This document shows, piece by piece, positions 1 through 12,700 of a stretch of 64,000 bases of DNA (its first letter is position 1; every line of letters starts with the position of its first letter). Where the stretch lies: the NCBI GenBank assembly GCA_021234535.1, contig CM037843.1, positions 35,527,200 through 35,591,199 of the forward strand, written 5' to 3'. Origin of the DNA: Stichopus chloronotus. Taxonomy: Eukaryota; Echinodermata; Holothuroidea; Aspidochirotida; Stichopodidae. The notes below the pieces were generated by a model, which saw only the letters and a program-made list of their open reading frames with translations, was not told where the DNA came from and did not search any database. The translations under genes and the position numbers were made by a program.

Positions 1-88
1 AGATAATACCATGATCAGCCCAGAACTACAGAAGATCTTTGAACGTGTAAGACAGAGTGCAGACTTTATGCCATCTTGGCAGATGGAG
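1..88 (+). CDS. COQ8: COQ8 exon (window-edge, partial)
   Basis: Codons run from position 2 to 88 (29 codons, phase 0 end) and encode [20 protein letters not shown] followed by FMPSWQME. The donor is GAG|GTTAGT. The segment lies just after the KxGQ motif in the family. The exon continues upstream of the window. Confidence 0.93.
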
Positions 89-3000
89 GTTAGTGTGAAA
101 TTGTAAGCTTGTAATAAATGCCGTAATGGTTAAACTAATTTCTTGTGTAGAAAATAAACTTATGAAGGTGTAATGATGAATGTGGATGGAGAGGGGGGGG
201 GGGGGGAGAGGGGGCATAGGATGGCTTACTGGTAAGGTAGTAATCTAAACTAAATGAAAGGTGGAGAAACAACATGGCCCACAAGCAAAGTGGTGGTTTA
301 TCTTGAAGGAAGACTACTTCTTGAATAAGATATTTCATTTGTTCTGGGGTTCTCTGGACTTCATGGTGTCACAAGCTGCTTCCAAACAATTTATTTTGGA
401 TTTATGTGTCAGTTGGGCACATTGTCTGAGAGACAGAGTGATAGCTAAACTGATGTACTTTGTTTTGAGTGTGAGTCCTCTAATCTTAATCATCCGTAAG
501 TCATTTACCCTCTCTCCTGCAGAAAGTTTTAAAGAAGGAATTAGGAGAAGATTGGAGGACCAGGTTAGAATCATTTGAAGAAAAACCTTTTGCCGCAGCA
601 TCGATCGGCCAGGTTCATCTAGCGACCCTCAAAGACGGAAGGGAAGTGGCCATGAAAATACAGGTCAGTTCTTACCACTCGGCATTGGGATGATAGAAAT
701 GATTTTCTGAATAACAAAACACATTCGGCTTAAAAAGCACTGGATAATGTGACGTGATGACTTAGATAGGAAGGTAGGAACAGTATCTATGAGTGAATGC
801 TAATAGGATTGTCAAGGTAGAAGTATTGACTGGAATGGATCTGTGACTCATTATGGCAATTTCTCAAATTATGCCTCTTCCAGTGCTCAGTACAATAATT
901 TCAAAATAACATTTTACCACTTTAGAGTTCTGATTGTTTCTTAATTACGTATGTTGGTGAATTTTTAGTCATTTCCACTATTTTTGGAGTGCCATCATCC
1001 TTTTCATTCACTAATAGTTGTGTTACTCAGTCTTTTTGATTACTTGTGTTATCAAAGGAAGCTATGCAGTCACTGCAGCATACTTGTTTATGTGTATTCA
1101 ATTGATGTTTATGAATGGGAGGTATGTTACTTGATAACCCAATAACCGAGTGGTGACTGTTTTTCAAAGTTGGTGTGTTCATGTATGATATTGAATAGAT
1201 GTGCCCTATTGTTTATGGTGGAGGTCAAAGGTCATTTGTGATCACCAGAGGCAAAAAAAGTGAATTTTTTGAGTTGTTGTACCTTGGTGTCCATTGTTCA
1301 AATGGTGACATAATTTTAGGATGAGAAAGATTTGCAGGCGAAGAAAATACAGTAACATAAATCTCATTAATATGGAAGGTTCAAAGGTCAGAAAGTGATG
1401 TTTTTTTTTATATTCCTCCAACAAAACCTTTTAGGGGATGGTGTAAACTTTTTTTGGTATATGTGAAATGCATATGATGACTTCATTTGACCCCACTTGG
1501 CTTCATTTGACCTGGTGAATTTTGTGACCTTTCTGTGATGTGTGCATTGGTCTTGTGAAGACAATCCAAAAATCCAGTTATGCTGCCCTTCCATCATTCT
1601 TCTAAGTCACAGATGTTTTAGTGAAATGATAGAAAGACTACTACATGACCTTGATTTTTACCACTACCCTGAAATTTCTGACCTCCTTATCTGAGGCTGG
1701 GTTTAAAAATAAAGCACCTTCATGCAAGGAACCAAAGTGCCTTTGGGCTCTTGTTTGTAAAAGTATGCTGTGATGCACAATTTGCAGAACATATGCAAAT
1801 TGGTTGTTATGCAAATTTGGGAGTGTAACCAATGAGGTGGGAGGAGGCAGGGCAGAAAGTTGTCCCTCTGGAAAAATTTTCGTGCATACTTTGTATTTTA
1901 ACAACATACATCCCCAGATTTTGAGTGTCACTGACGGCTGCGTACCAACCGATGGTGGGGCTCTATTGAGTCTCCCAGACAAATCACACTCCAGGCACAC
2001 ACCCAAACTTAGCAGCCCTGAGATTGCCCCTTCACCTTGGTAAAATTATTGAGCCTGCAGTGCTGTAGACCCCAAATTCTGGGGAAAAAAAATAAAAAGT
2101 AAAGAAAAAATGAAAAGGGAATCTGGGAAGCTTTTTCGTTCAATTTCATTTTGTAGTACGCACAAAGCATAGAGAGTGCATTTTTCAATGATTAGCGTAG
2201 TATTTTACAGCACCAGTATGTGGTACTTTTTATCTGATTGTTTTCTGATCATTTTGCATTTGCTCATTTTAAAATGTGGACATTTATTACAAACGAAAGC
2301 CCAAGATAATGACTGGTTACACTCTACTTACAAGCCTGGGAAATTCCATTTTTGGCTGCCTGACTGAAAGGTCATCATTTTTCAAAATTTTCTCTTTGCT
2401 CCGTTCCAGCCGATGGTGGCACTTCGATTAGGTAGTCTCCTGGAGAAGTCTCACTCCACATACTCACTCACATTAGCAACCCTGTTAATTCCCTGCTCCC
2501 CTTCCAGAAATCATGCATGCCCCACTGGGCTCAGTCTGGCTCTTCCACGCCACACTCACCTTCCACATCAAGCAAGACCCATGTAATCTTAAAACATTAA
2601 GGTGGAAATTTCATATCTTTGCTCCCCCCTAGAAAAAGTCCTAGCTATGCCACTATGCAATTGGTAAGCTGTTGTGTCTGAGATGAGTCATAGGTCTGAC
2701 ATGTTGCACAGTAGAAAACAATTATAGCTGATGTCATTCAAATAATTATGGAGTCACAGACTCACAGTATTGCCTTTCAATTTTAAAAGTTACTTGTTTT
2801 GTATCTTGTAGTATCCAGGTGTTGCTGAGGGCATTGAGAGTGACATCAACAATTTGATGTCGGTGCTAAACGTCTGGAACGTTCTCCCTCCCGGTTAGTA
2901 CTGCTTTTAATTTCAACCTTGATCGTCTCAGTGTTGATGGATCGCTACGTATTGTTTATCACGAGGCATATTTTAATTTCTGTCATCTAACTGATCTCTT

Positions 3001-6000
3001 CATATGATTATTTTATACATTTTTCAAGGTTTTCTTTACATGTTCTGTAGTTACAAGTTTTAAGTACCTAGCAAACAACTCCTTAATCGACCAGACATCT
3101 CATTTTTCTCCTCTCTTAACTTTGAGTCTCTTCTTATCTCTCACTGATTTTCACTTTAGAAAAAGATATATGCAAAAGGATACATTGACAAAGCTGAAGT
3201 ACTGATGAAGTGTATTTGTCATCTTTAGCCTGTTTTGTAGTTAATGGTTTACACATGGTGAATAGTTCTTAAAGTCTGAGCTCAGGAGATACAAAAGACT
3301 CCCTCTCACATGAATAGCTCTTGTTAATTATGATAAAGTAAAGGCTCACTTCCAGTTCGTAACAATGTTGTATTTGCGGAGATAGTGTGAGCCTTACAAG
3401 TGACTTTTTCCTTTATATTAGTTAATAGAGAGTTGGCAGAGATTAGCATGTGGTTTGTTGAAATTATCACTTTCCTGTTGAACTACCATCTCATCTATGC
3501 TCACAATAAAGATAAGGAGAAGTAGAATAATGTCTTGACTCATGTCTTATTTCAGGTCTCTATGCCGAAAATGCTGTAGACGTGATGAAGATAGAACTCG
3601 GTTGGGAGGTTGATTATACCAGAGAGGCAGACTGCTCTGAGAAAGTCAGGTATACCTTCATGCTGAGATATTGCTGAAGGGATCGCACTACTAGTGTGTA
3701 TAATATCTTACACCTGAGTAATTCTGTAGTGGAATAGTTCTGAAACTTTTCACTGTACACAGTTGTGGTCTCAAAATGTTCCAGCACGTGAAAATACACC
3801 TGAAAAATAGTGATTTTAAAGCATTCTTTACAGATTAATCTGTTGTGTGTCAGAACTCGATTTTGATCCCATATAACTAAGTTCTCTATTTGATGTAGTT
3901 TCATCTAGATAGAGATACAGTAAACTCCATATGGTGAAAGGTCCTCCCAACTTGAAATTAATGTTCTTTTTTTTCCCAGTGCTAATTCTTAAATAACACT
4001 TGGATTATGCTGAATACACCAATGTTGTCTACTAGACTTTCTTGACATTGATATGCTGGACTTTGACTTGTGATACTGGTACAGATTGCAAAATTGGAAC
4101 ATTACATTGCCAATGCAATTTCTTACTGGGAACATGTAGTCTCTCTTTGTGTATTGTGAGCTGTGTTGCATGTTCATACTACCTCTAAACCTTGTTAATC
4201 AGGCTTGAAGCCACAGATTTTTTCTGGGTAAGAGAGTATTTTCTGTCTGGATGCTGAAGAAGTGTTCCTAAGGGAAGTTTCTCTCACCTAGCTCACAAAA
4301 ACCCTGCATTTTTTAAATCTTTAGACGCAATATGATGCAACTTCACCCACTCTGTGAACAGTTATTTCCACTTCACCATAACAGGTTGTGCTTTAGCAAC
4401 ACACATTATTTAATCCGATCAGTGTTTGCAAATTCCGCAAAGTGCAAACCAGGTTATGTCTGATAAGAATCACTTATTGTGCTCACCAAATCTGAAAGGA
4501 TAATCCATTTTACTTGGAAATTTGCCTTTTATGCCTTTGAAAATGTAAGAGGATTGAAAAGACCTTAAATATCATTCAGTAATCAGTAAACTTACATCAG
4601 TGATATTCTTGTACTGCACTTCCCTGTACAGACACAGTGAGATATGTCTATCTGCTAAACAGTGTGTGACAGGATGATTCTTGACAAAAAAAAAAAACAC
4701 TAGAGCAGTTCAGATTCCATTAGTATTACATACTGTAAGGTAAACAGTTACACATTTGGAATTTGGAAGTATTGGTGTTTGGAGAAGCTAGGAAAAAAGG
4801 CAAATAATTTGCTTAAAGGAAGTACACATTCATTTACCCTTTGTTGTTCTCAAAGAAGCTTCCTCCCAACCACCATATGCTCAGGAAGTTTTCATATGCT
4901 GGTAACTAGATACTGTATTGCTTGAAAAGACAGCAATGTGACATGTAGAATACATATCCAGCAGAATGAAGAATGCAATTAACTTCATCTGAAAACACGG
5001 TTTGATAGCTAATATACTTTGTCGTCAACGCCAGAATTGAAAAAGAAAGCGGCAACACCTTTTTGCTGCAAGTTTCAGTTTATTGATGAAAACTTGCTGA
5101 TGATCTTAGTATCTTTAAGAATCTTAAAGTAGTAAAATTGATAAACATCTATGGGTGTTTGTTCACTGTGCTACTCCACTGCCTATGCATATCACTCTGT
5201 CTCATTCATGTTGATTGCTGTACATAGGTGCACATCCTTATTTCAATGTCTCGCTCCCTGTGTTTCAGATCTTATGCATAGTTCACCAAAAAGCTGTTAC
5301 AAGTAACAATGCATCCACTAGGGATGCTGAAGGGAAAATCAATTTTATAGTGAACAGGTTTGCTCTTGTAGGCAGACAACATTGTCACTTGCAAGAAACA
5401 TGATAGCATCTTTTCTTGAATGCTAACATTCCAAGGTGCAATTCGGAGAAAACATTTTACAACATTTTACACCAACTTTGAAGGCAAGAAAGTGGTTTTG
5501 CATTCTGCAAGAAAAGTCATTTCTGCCCTCAAATTCAATATCATGAGAGTTACTGTATCCTACACATTTAGGATGTGGATTGTTTTGTGATTCCATTTTT
5601 GTGATAATTTAACTCATTGTGAATGTCATGCTATGCTTCTTTGGTGTACATTTTATTTGCATTCAATTTCACAGAAAACTACTAATAGGAGATGATGTGT
5701 TCATTGTACCTGAGGTTATTTTTGATCTCTCATCGAAACAAGTCCTAACGAGTGAGTTCGTGGAAGGAATATCTCTTGAGAAAGCCACAGATTTAAACCA
5801 AGAAACCAGGAACTATGTGAGTAATATTTCTATAGCCAGGAATAATTTGACATAAAGTTTTTTATCATATCGTCCATGAAAACAGAGTAGAGGTGAATGA
5901 GTTGGAGATAGGGAAATAAGGATGGAGATGGGGAAATAAGGAAGGGGTGAATGGATGGAGAAAAGGCAGAGGACTAATGTGACTGGCTGCAAGTACTGGC

Positions 6001-9000
6001 AAAATATTTGTAATCAGATAACCATCACTAGCTGATTTAATCACCTACAGTCTTCCACCACAATGTGTGAAATGCTGGTGAAGTGTAGGTGAAACAAAAA
6101 GTGTCACCAATGGTCTGATGTAAAATAAACTTCTCAATAACCAAACAATGGATTGAATTTGCTGAGAAGGCGGTTTTAGTTTGTAATTTTACCATTGTGA
6201 TATTGCATTTTGAAAGTATGCCATTCCCAGGTTTGATGGGTCATAGTGCGTTCATCGCTCCAAAAGCAACTTTGCATAGGCACCAGATTTTGCATGGAGG
6301 AAATTCAAAGTTTTGAGAGTGCCATCTGCTGAGGATTTTCATTTTACGATACATTTTTGTGTGTCCAAAGAGATTCAGAGTTATCAGAACTTTATGATCC
6401 ACAGTACATATGCTACAAATACATATGTTCATGCAGTCAGCTAATGACTAAATTTGTGATGTTGCCCTCATTCTATCTTCATTGATGTTTATAAGTGTAA
6501 TATTGTGTTTCTTTTTCTTCAGATCTGTTCTAACATCCTACGACTATGCCTCACTGAGTTGTATGAATGGCAAATCATGCAGACTGACCCTAATTGGTCA
6601 AACTTCCTTTACAATCCAGAAGATGGAAAGGTAAAAGCATGTTATATGTAGCATTTAAACTGTACAAGGTCTATGCATACATCAACTGCAGGTCTGGATA
6701 GACCAGGATTCTACATTTAACGTGGACTTTGAGCCAATCATGAATTATGGTCCTGTCTTAATGGTCTATTGATCTTGTTACCTGTAAGCCTTGATATGCT
6801 TTGAACATACATGTAAAAGCATTTATCTGAATATAAACAAAAAGGACAAAACAGTGTAAACAAAGTGATCAGCAGCTTCTGCTAAATCAGTGGTTCAGTT
6901 GGTCAGCATTCAATCCAATATTAAGTCGCAGATTTTGAACAAAGGCAGCGATGTGAAAAAAGTTGAAAACTAAACTCACTGAAATATGTGCCATAAGCAC
7001 TTCAGACAAGTCCTTGTTTGCAATAAATCCAGCAGTGCAAAGGACACAACTTTTTGTAAAGTTTCAGTGCCATTTGGTGTTTATTTACAGGTTTTTCTTC
7101 AACAAAAAACCAACCATTGCAAAACAAAATGAAGTTGAATTGCAACTGGGCTCTCATGGGACACAAATTGTGATGAGAACCTGTTTGTTCCTTACCTTGG
7201 TATGGATTATCAACTTGCATGAATTATAGAGATTCTACACTTACACCATTACCCTGTGTGTCTTTCTATTTTGAGGGCCAGGCATCCATTGCACAACATT
7301 TGCAAAAGGACCATGTCATGTATTGGTGTCGATAACATGCCTGCACATGTGCAGTGATGGCCAGTATGCAAAATTGAAATGCAATTATGTTACATGAAAA
7401 TCCTTTACAGGCTTAATTGATCTGATTCTCGTGATTGATCTATTCTAATTGTTACATCTTTTTCAGATTGCTCTTCTAGACTTTGGTGCCACCAGGATTT
7501 ATCCTAAGTCATTTGTGGACACCTATATGAAGGTAAAGCACTCCCTTAGGTCTTTCGTTCCTCTATGTGCAATGCTCTTTGGATGCCTTAGGCCTCCTTT
7601 GGTAATTAAGGAAGTCCATACAGTAGTTATTGTGTCCTTCAATTTAAACCGTTCTTCGTCATCATCATCATCATCATCGTTGTTGTCAGTCATCGTCGTC
7701 TGACTTTGTTGGCCATTTCATCAAGGAAAAAAGACTTAAAAGTCAGCTCTGTGGTTGGAGTTATTTTCTCTGCCAGACTTTGTCAAGGCTTGATGTAAAT
7801 CCATTCACAGATGGCACACTGATGACATGTGGTTTGGTTTGAATACAGAGATGGAATGCCACAACAGAACTTAATTGCTAGTAGTGATTTAATTATATTT
7901 TAGTTTGTAAACTAGTAGCAAGTATTAAAGCTAGATCAATTGTCTGTATTTCTGGCAGTTTTTCTTTAAACTTTGTGACTGTACTTCCTGTCAACTCATT
8001 GGCCACAAGTGCCTGTTATGCTGGTAGTTGTAAAATGTCACTGCATTTATTGGATACAAATGTGTTTAAGCCAAGCCATAGAACACGTTTACAGTAATTT
8101 TGAGGTCAGCTTTGCACCATGGTCATCAGGTATTACATCGAGAGAGGGATTGGTAGTTGGTAAAATAGTGAAGTCAGTCCATTTATCTTTACAGAATGTC
8201 AATTGAAGGTCTACAGTGTTAGCATACCTCATACCAACTAATGAACGTACTTTAATTTTTAATTTGCTTCTTAACTAACTACTGCTGGTACCAGAATGCA
8301 AGCTTTGTTTGTAGTCTCATGTCACAACTGCAGGAGCAAAAGTACATTCAAAATGACACAATTTCCCTCATAAAAGCGGTACACTGAGCTGTTATGTGAA
8401 ATTCACTTAATTTTCCAAAACCTGCCAAGTTTCCTTCACATATTAAATGGAATAGGGCCAATCTAAGAAGATCCCGAGGACACTTAATGAGTGAGTAATT
8501 AGTTTGGTTCTTGAAGTCATGATCAAACACTTTTCACAGGTACTTCATAATGTGCACATAGCCAGTACAAGTCACAGTCAAAAACAGTAACAGTTTACAC
8601 AACTATTGCATGTGAAACTTGACTAATAATGCTATTTTGAGTACTGTGTGTCTTTTAACCCCTCAACATGATCACAAACGTATTGATGTCAACTCAGTGA
8701 ACCCCTTTAGTATGCACAATTGCTTTTGAGCAAAGCCAACTTGAGTACTTTCATTTAAGTTTTGTAAGCCTACATTGGAAGATGTTTTAGAAGCAGTGAT
8801 GTCGACATCCCAGTCGTGTGCCAGATAGCTGTGCTTGATCAGATTTGTGTTTGCTGTGAGTCAATGGCAGGGTCAAAATGTATCTTGTTGGTACTTGCAA
8901 GCATGGGGGAGTATTTTATGCCACTATCCAGTTCACCATTACATAATATTGATCCAAGCATTCTCAGATATTTTTAATAAGAAGCAACTGACATTTGGCC

Positions 9001-9754
9001 ATCTCTTCCTTTTTCTAGATCATCCATGGTGCTTCAACTGGTAACAAAGATGCTGTGTTGGAAAATTCTATCAAACTTGGATTCTTGACCGGCTATGAAA
9101 CCAAGGTCAGTAGCAAACTGAATTTAAGTTACCCCTTGTGTGATTTTCTGCCAAAATGTCCCTTAGGCTTCACTGGTCCTTATTTTACTCCCAGCAGGGA
9201 GTAAAAATTCCAGGAAACCTTGTACAATTTTGAATTATTGGAACTGAGATCTGTAACCACAGTGGATATGTGTGTAAGTACTTACCAGTAGCAGATCAAA
9301 TGTGAAATCCAGTGCAATTGATACTTGCTCATTCAAGTAACAGTCAACTGCATCATAAAATATTGGCAGTTGGACAGTCAAGTCAATTTTCCTGAAAGAT
9401 TTTTTGCAAAGTTGAGATGCAATAGTTGAATGAAGTAATATGGTGGAATGAAGATCTAGTGTTATCAATATTTCACAGGTCATGCAACAAGCTCATGTTG
9501 AGGCGGTGATGATACTTGGAGAACCCTTCGCATTGGATGGGGAATTTGACTTTGCCACTCAGGATACCACCCGTAGGATACAGCAGCTCTTACCAGTCAT
9601 GATGGAGAACCGTCTCACGCCTCCACCGGAGGAGACCTACTCCCTCCATAGGAAAATGTCAGGGGCATTCTTACTGTGCGCCAAACTGAGAGCTAAAATT
9701 CAGTGTAAAAGACTCTTTGATAAGTGTTATGCAAATTACAAATTCAGTGAATGA
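1..9754 (+). CDS. COQ8: COQ8 (ADCK3/ADCK4-type) atypical kinase, 3' part of gene, nine exons
   Basis: Mitochondrial atypical kinase/ATPase of the UbiB family, needed for coenzyme Q synthesis at the inner membrane. Exons at 1-88, 523-663, 2812-2893, 3556-3649, 5675-5816, 6523-6630, 7467-7532, 9019-9105 and 9479-9754 join with matching phases (0,0,1,2,0,0,0,0) into about 360 residues ending in TGA. Seen in order: the [11 protein letters not shown] segment; the family-specific Ala-rich loop [11 protein letters not shown] that replaces the usual Gly-rich loop; the ATP-site Lys in VAMKIQYPGV; the catalytic-core QTDPNWSNF; the metal-binding DFG in LLDFGATR; and the C-terminal [13 protein letters not shown]. 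Intron boundaries are all GT-AG. The N-terminal targeting sequence, transmembrane segment and most of the KxGQ region would lie upstream of the window. The match to animal COQ8A/B is by recall of the family. Invertebrates usually have one copy, so I do not choose between A and B. Confidence 0.96.
193..214. repeat. G-tract in COQ8 intron
   Basis: A run of about 14 G followed by AGA and five G. It is a simple low-complexity tract capable of G-quadruplex formation, and assembly slippage is possible. Confidence 0.8.
523..663 (+). CDS. COQ8: COQ8 exon with Ala-rich loop and ATP-site lysine
   Basis: 47 codons, phase 0 to 0, with acceptor CTGCAG| and donor CAG|GTCAGT. It carries [16 protein letters not shown] (A-rich nucleotide loop) and GREVAMKIQ (invariant Lys). 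Open frames on both strands across 261-601 are shadows of this exon and its flanking intron. Confidence 0.96.
664..2811. repeat. COQ8 intron with dispersed repeat pieces
   Basis: This 2.1-kb intron has no coding exon that I can support. At 1218-1252 lies a reverse-oriented piece of the DR1/DR4 repeat family, with AGGTCA-A-AGGTCA. Two related blocks at about 1930-2035 and 2400-2480 share the CCGATGGTG core and GTCTCC, and resemble a third block at 62410. Near 2640, TAGCTATGCC resembles the end of a hAT-like element. Two perfect octamers ATGCAAAT sit at 1793 and 1809. Confidence 0.5.
2812..2893 (+). CDS. COQ8: COQ8 exon [14 protein letters not shown]
   Basis: 82 nt, phase 0 to 1, after acceptor CTTGTAG|. 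It encodes [20 protein letters not shown] and WNVLPP. It continues the N-lobe directly after the ATP-site lysine. The donor is G|GTTAGT. Confidence 0.95.
3556..3649 (+). CDS. COQ8: COQ8 exon with the conserved [12 protein letters not shown] helix
   Basis: 94 nt, phase 1 to 2, with acceptor ATTTCAG| and donor AG|GTATAC. It encodes [20 protein letters not shown] then [10 protein letters not shown]. The ExxxxxDY pattern is the family's alpha-C region, whose Glu pairs with the ATP-site Lys. Confidence 0.95.
5675..5816 (+). CDS. COQ8: COQ8 exon, hinge region
   Basis: 142 nt, phase 2 to 0, with acceptor TTTCACAG| and donor TAT|GTGAGT. It encodes [20 protein letters not shown] and [20 protein letters not shown]. 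This matches the family's VPEI..L....VLTTELV segment leading from N-lobe to C-lobe. Confidence 0.95.
6523..6630 (+). CDS. COQ8: COQ8 exon with catalytic DPNWSN
   Basis: 36 codons, phase 0 to 0, with acceptor TTCTTCAG| and donor AAG|GTAAAA. It contains [19 protein letters not shown]. The Asp and Asn are the catalytic-loop residues of the UbiB kinase-like fold. Confidence 0.96.
7467..7532 (+). CDS. COQ8: COQ8 exon with DFG motif
   Basis: 22 codons, phase 0 to 0, with acceptor TTTTTCAG| and donor AAG|GTAAAG. It encodes [20 protein letters not shown] then MK. DFG is the metal-binding motif. Confidence 0.96.
7661..7703 (+). repeat. TCA/TCG trinucleotide repeat
   Basis: An imperfect TCA/TCG microsatellite in a COQ8 intron. 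It produces a poly-Ser open frame that is not a gene. Confidence 0.85.
9019..9105 (+). CDS. COQ8: COQ8 exon, C-lobe helices
   Basis: 29 codons, phase 0 to 0, with acceptor TTTCTAG| and donor AAG|GTCAGT. It encodes [20 protein letters not shown] then GFLTGYETK, matching the family's MKFLTGYE segment. Confidence 0.95.
9479..9754 (+). CDS. COQ8: COQ8 terminal exon
   Basis: 92 codons including TGA, after acceptor TTTCACAG|. It encodes [18 protein letters not shown], the helical [20 protein letters not shown] and the C-terminus ANYKFSE. Length and ending agree with animal COQ8 proteins, so the stop is taken as genuine. Confidence 0.97.
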   Translation, partial: VMQQAHVEAVMILGEPFALDGEFDFATQDTTRRIQQLLPVMMENRLTPPPEETYSLHRKMSGAFLLCAKLRAKIQCKRLFDKCYANYKFSE

Positions 9755-12700
9755 GGGTACTTATGACATGTACACCGGTGGACTTTCCTTGCGTAGCAAC
9801 TCTCAGTGTAGAAAGTCAGGTCTGTCCAGAAATTACCAAAGATTTCATTCAATCTAGATGGTCAGGCAAAACCTGGTATGGTGAGATTGTTTGATGTGTA
9901 TGGATCAGTTACTGTATATTTCATATGTTAAGCTGGATATGTCAACTTCACCAGAACTCATAGTCAACACTGTTGATGATCAGGGGTTACAAGACAAAGT
10001 CTTTAAGGGGTGAAAGGAAACCTGAGTCTGAGACATTATTTGCTTATTACTAGTTGTAACTGAAGCAAACTTTTGCTGTAACAACTAAGTTTTTACTTGG
10101 TATGTAGATGCATTATGGTAATGGTGCCTTCAGGGTGTTCAAGATTTTGGGGTCGAAGGTCCAAGTGGGCCATTTTAAGAGATCATGCCAATCTTCTCCA
10201 ACAGATCGTATGGCATTAAGTCGAAATTGCGTCATGTTACTATGTTAGTGGTTCCCTTCGGGTTGTTCAGAATAATTGGTCACATATGGACCATTTTGTG
10301 AAATAATGCAAAATGTTTGTTTTCTGCATATATTTTGAATTACAATGTGGAAGGATTGTCAAATTGGCATTGTGGTAGTGGAACCTTTTGCACCGCTCAT
10401 CATTTGTGGGTCCATCCTCAGGTTGGGCCATTTAGGCCCTAATTTTTTACATCGTGTGAAGCAATAGTTATGCAACGATTATATTTTGAGGGCTTTTCAG
10501 GGTAGTGCTATGGCAGTCGAGTGCCATCGTCTAATCAGAATCCTTATGGACAAAATGGGACCCAAACTTTTTTTTGATGTAATTAATTGTGAATTAACCT
10601 TTGTTAAGACTAAATAACTACAGTTTATTTTCACACAAGGAACCATAATGCCCCTGGGCTCTTGTTAACTCTGGTGTACACTCAGTCCATTACTCTCCAT
10701 CTGCTGCAGTTGTAGGTCTTGCTCAAATTGTATTCATATTACAAGATGGAAGTAGATGCTGTACAAATTACCTTCAAATGTGCCTGTTTGGGTTACATTC
10801 ACTTTTTTATGTTTAAGTGTCCACTTTGGTACCACTGACACCACTATCAAGATATTATTCTTTGTTTCAATATCTTGGTAAAGAACTGCATTAGGTGGTC
10901 TAGGTTTAGCTCCTTGTAGACTGGGTCTACATCTTTTGCTCTCATTTTGTTTCCCTAAAATGTAACAGTTCTGTAGAAGAAAACGACATTTTGCCACATT
11001 CAGACATTGACAATAGTCAACTAAGGTTCCCTCATCCCCTATGGTTACTGTTTCAGGGGAAGGTGGCATATTGCATGTAGTAGGTTCCTAGGAGTTCAAG
11101 TTAAGATAATTGTTATGATAGAGTGATTTAATAAATTCATAAAAGATAACTAGGTCTGAAAAGATTTCAATTTGAACTTCTTTTGTTTATTAATGTCACA
11201 GGTGCATTGCAACATCAAATGCATTCACTGGAACTAAGCATAATTTCTTTTGTAAACTGCCTTTTAAGTGACAAATACCTCCAACCAGGGAGTCGCATTT
11301 AAATGGCAACTGCCTGCCTCAACGATCACAGAACCTGTTCCATCTAGAAGCTCCTTGTACAAGAAACAATTTACCGCAAAGAGCTAGTAATATTATGCAG
11401 ATATTGATAGAGGCATTTATTTTCTTTACATGATTTGACATTACAAATAGTTAAATCAAACTCTCAATTATTTAGACAGTCTCTGAAGAGAAAGTTACAG
11501 ACTTAGTCTGCTCAATTTAATACAAATTTTCGTCCAGTTTATCCTCCTTCTCTCTCAACTCTTACCCCTTCTTATATCAACCACATGCTGAAATAAGTTA
11601 AATAACAAGAGAGTATCTTTCGTGTGGCAGTCGTAAGTACTACCTTTGTCTTAACCACTAATCACTCCTCCAACCTACCTTAGACATAAACTGATCATAG
11701 AAAATGGTGGAAAAAAAAACAATAAGTGGAAGGCATTACGAATGGTTGACTTATTTTTCCAAAACGAATCCCTAGTATATATATATCTCTATAAGATACC
11801 AAATTTGAGATCAGATTGCACAAATTTCGCTCGTGACAAATTTCCCTCGTGACGTCCAAGCAGTAACATTAACATTCTTGAAATCTTATATAACTATAGG
11901 CAGGTCAAGACTTACCATCACAGTCAATGCTGATGTAATGAACAGTAATGGCAGCAATGAGCAGTGTCTCACATTTTTAAACTGTCCACAGCTTAACCCC
12001 GTACCCTTACAGCAAATACTTGAAGCAACATGAAATGATGACATTTACATCTGAAGACCATCCCTTTGTCTTGATTGATAAGACCATCACGAGACTGACA
12101 TATCTAATGAACAAATTCAACACACAATCACTGGCCTCTGACCCATCTTTCACACATTTTGATGGAAGTGACAAAGGTAACAAATGTTAAACATAACTTG
12201 GAGGGAACGTTCTTTAAAGTTAAAACGAAACTTCTAATTGGACAATAACATTAACATGAGGAATATAAATGTTCAATTCCAACAACCTTTAGAGGCAGAC
12301 AAAGTGCAACAGATGGAATTCCAGTGTTCTTAACAAGGGGCCTTACGAGGGCATCAGAATATCCATGCCAGTTGAAATGACTGAAAATCCAACCCCCCCC
12401 AAAAAAAAAGATAAAAAAAGATAAAAGAAAAGAAAAGCTCCTTAGAAAGTTGCAAAAGGTTACTGCTATTTCAAATGAAGCAAGAAATAGTCTTTAAGTC
12501 ACAGTGGCACCATTTTGCACCATGAAGCATTTCAATTTTAGAAAAATGTCTGTTCCCCTAAGTTGATCTCCCCTAGGTCATATGTGCTTTGCAGCTGGCT
12601 GTCCCCCTCTCTTGGAAAAGCTGTGTAGAACACTGTATATGTGTCCCCACTTGAGCAAACTCAGGGTGAACAATGAGAAGTACACTCATTGCTGATGACA

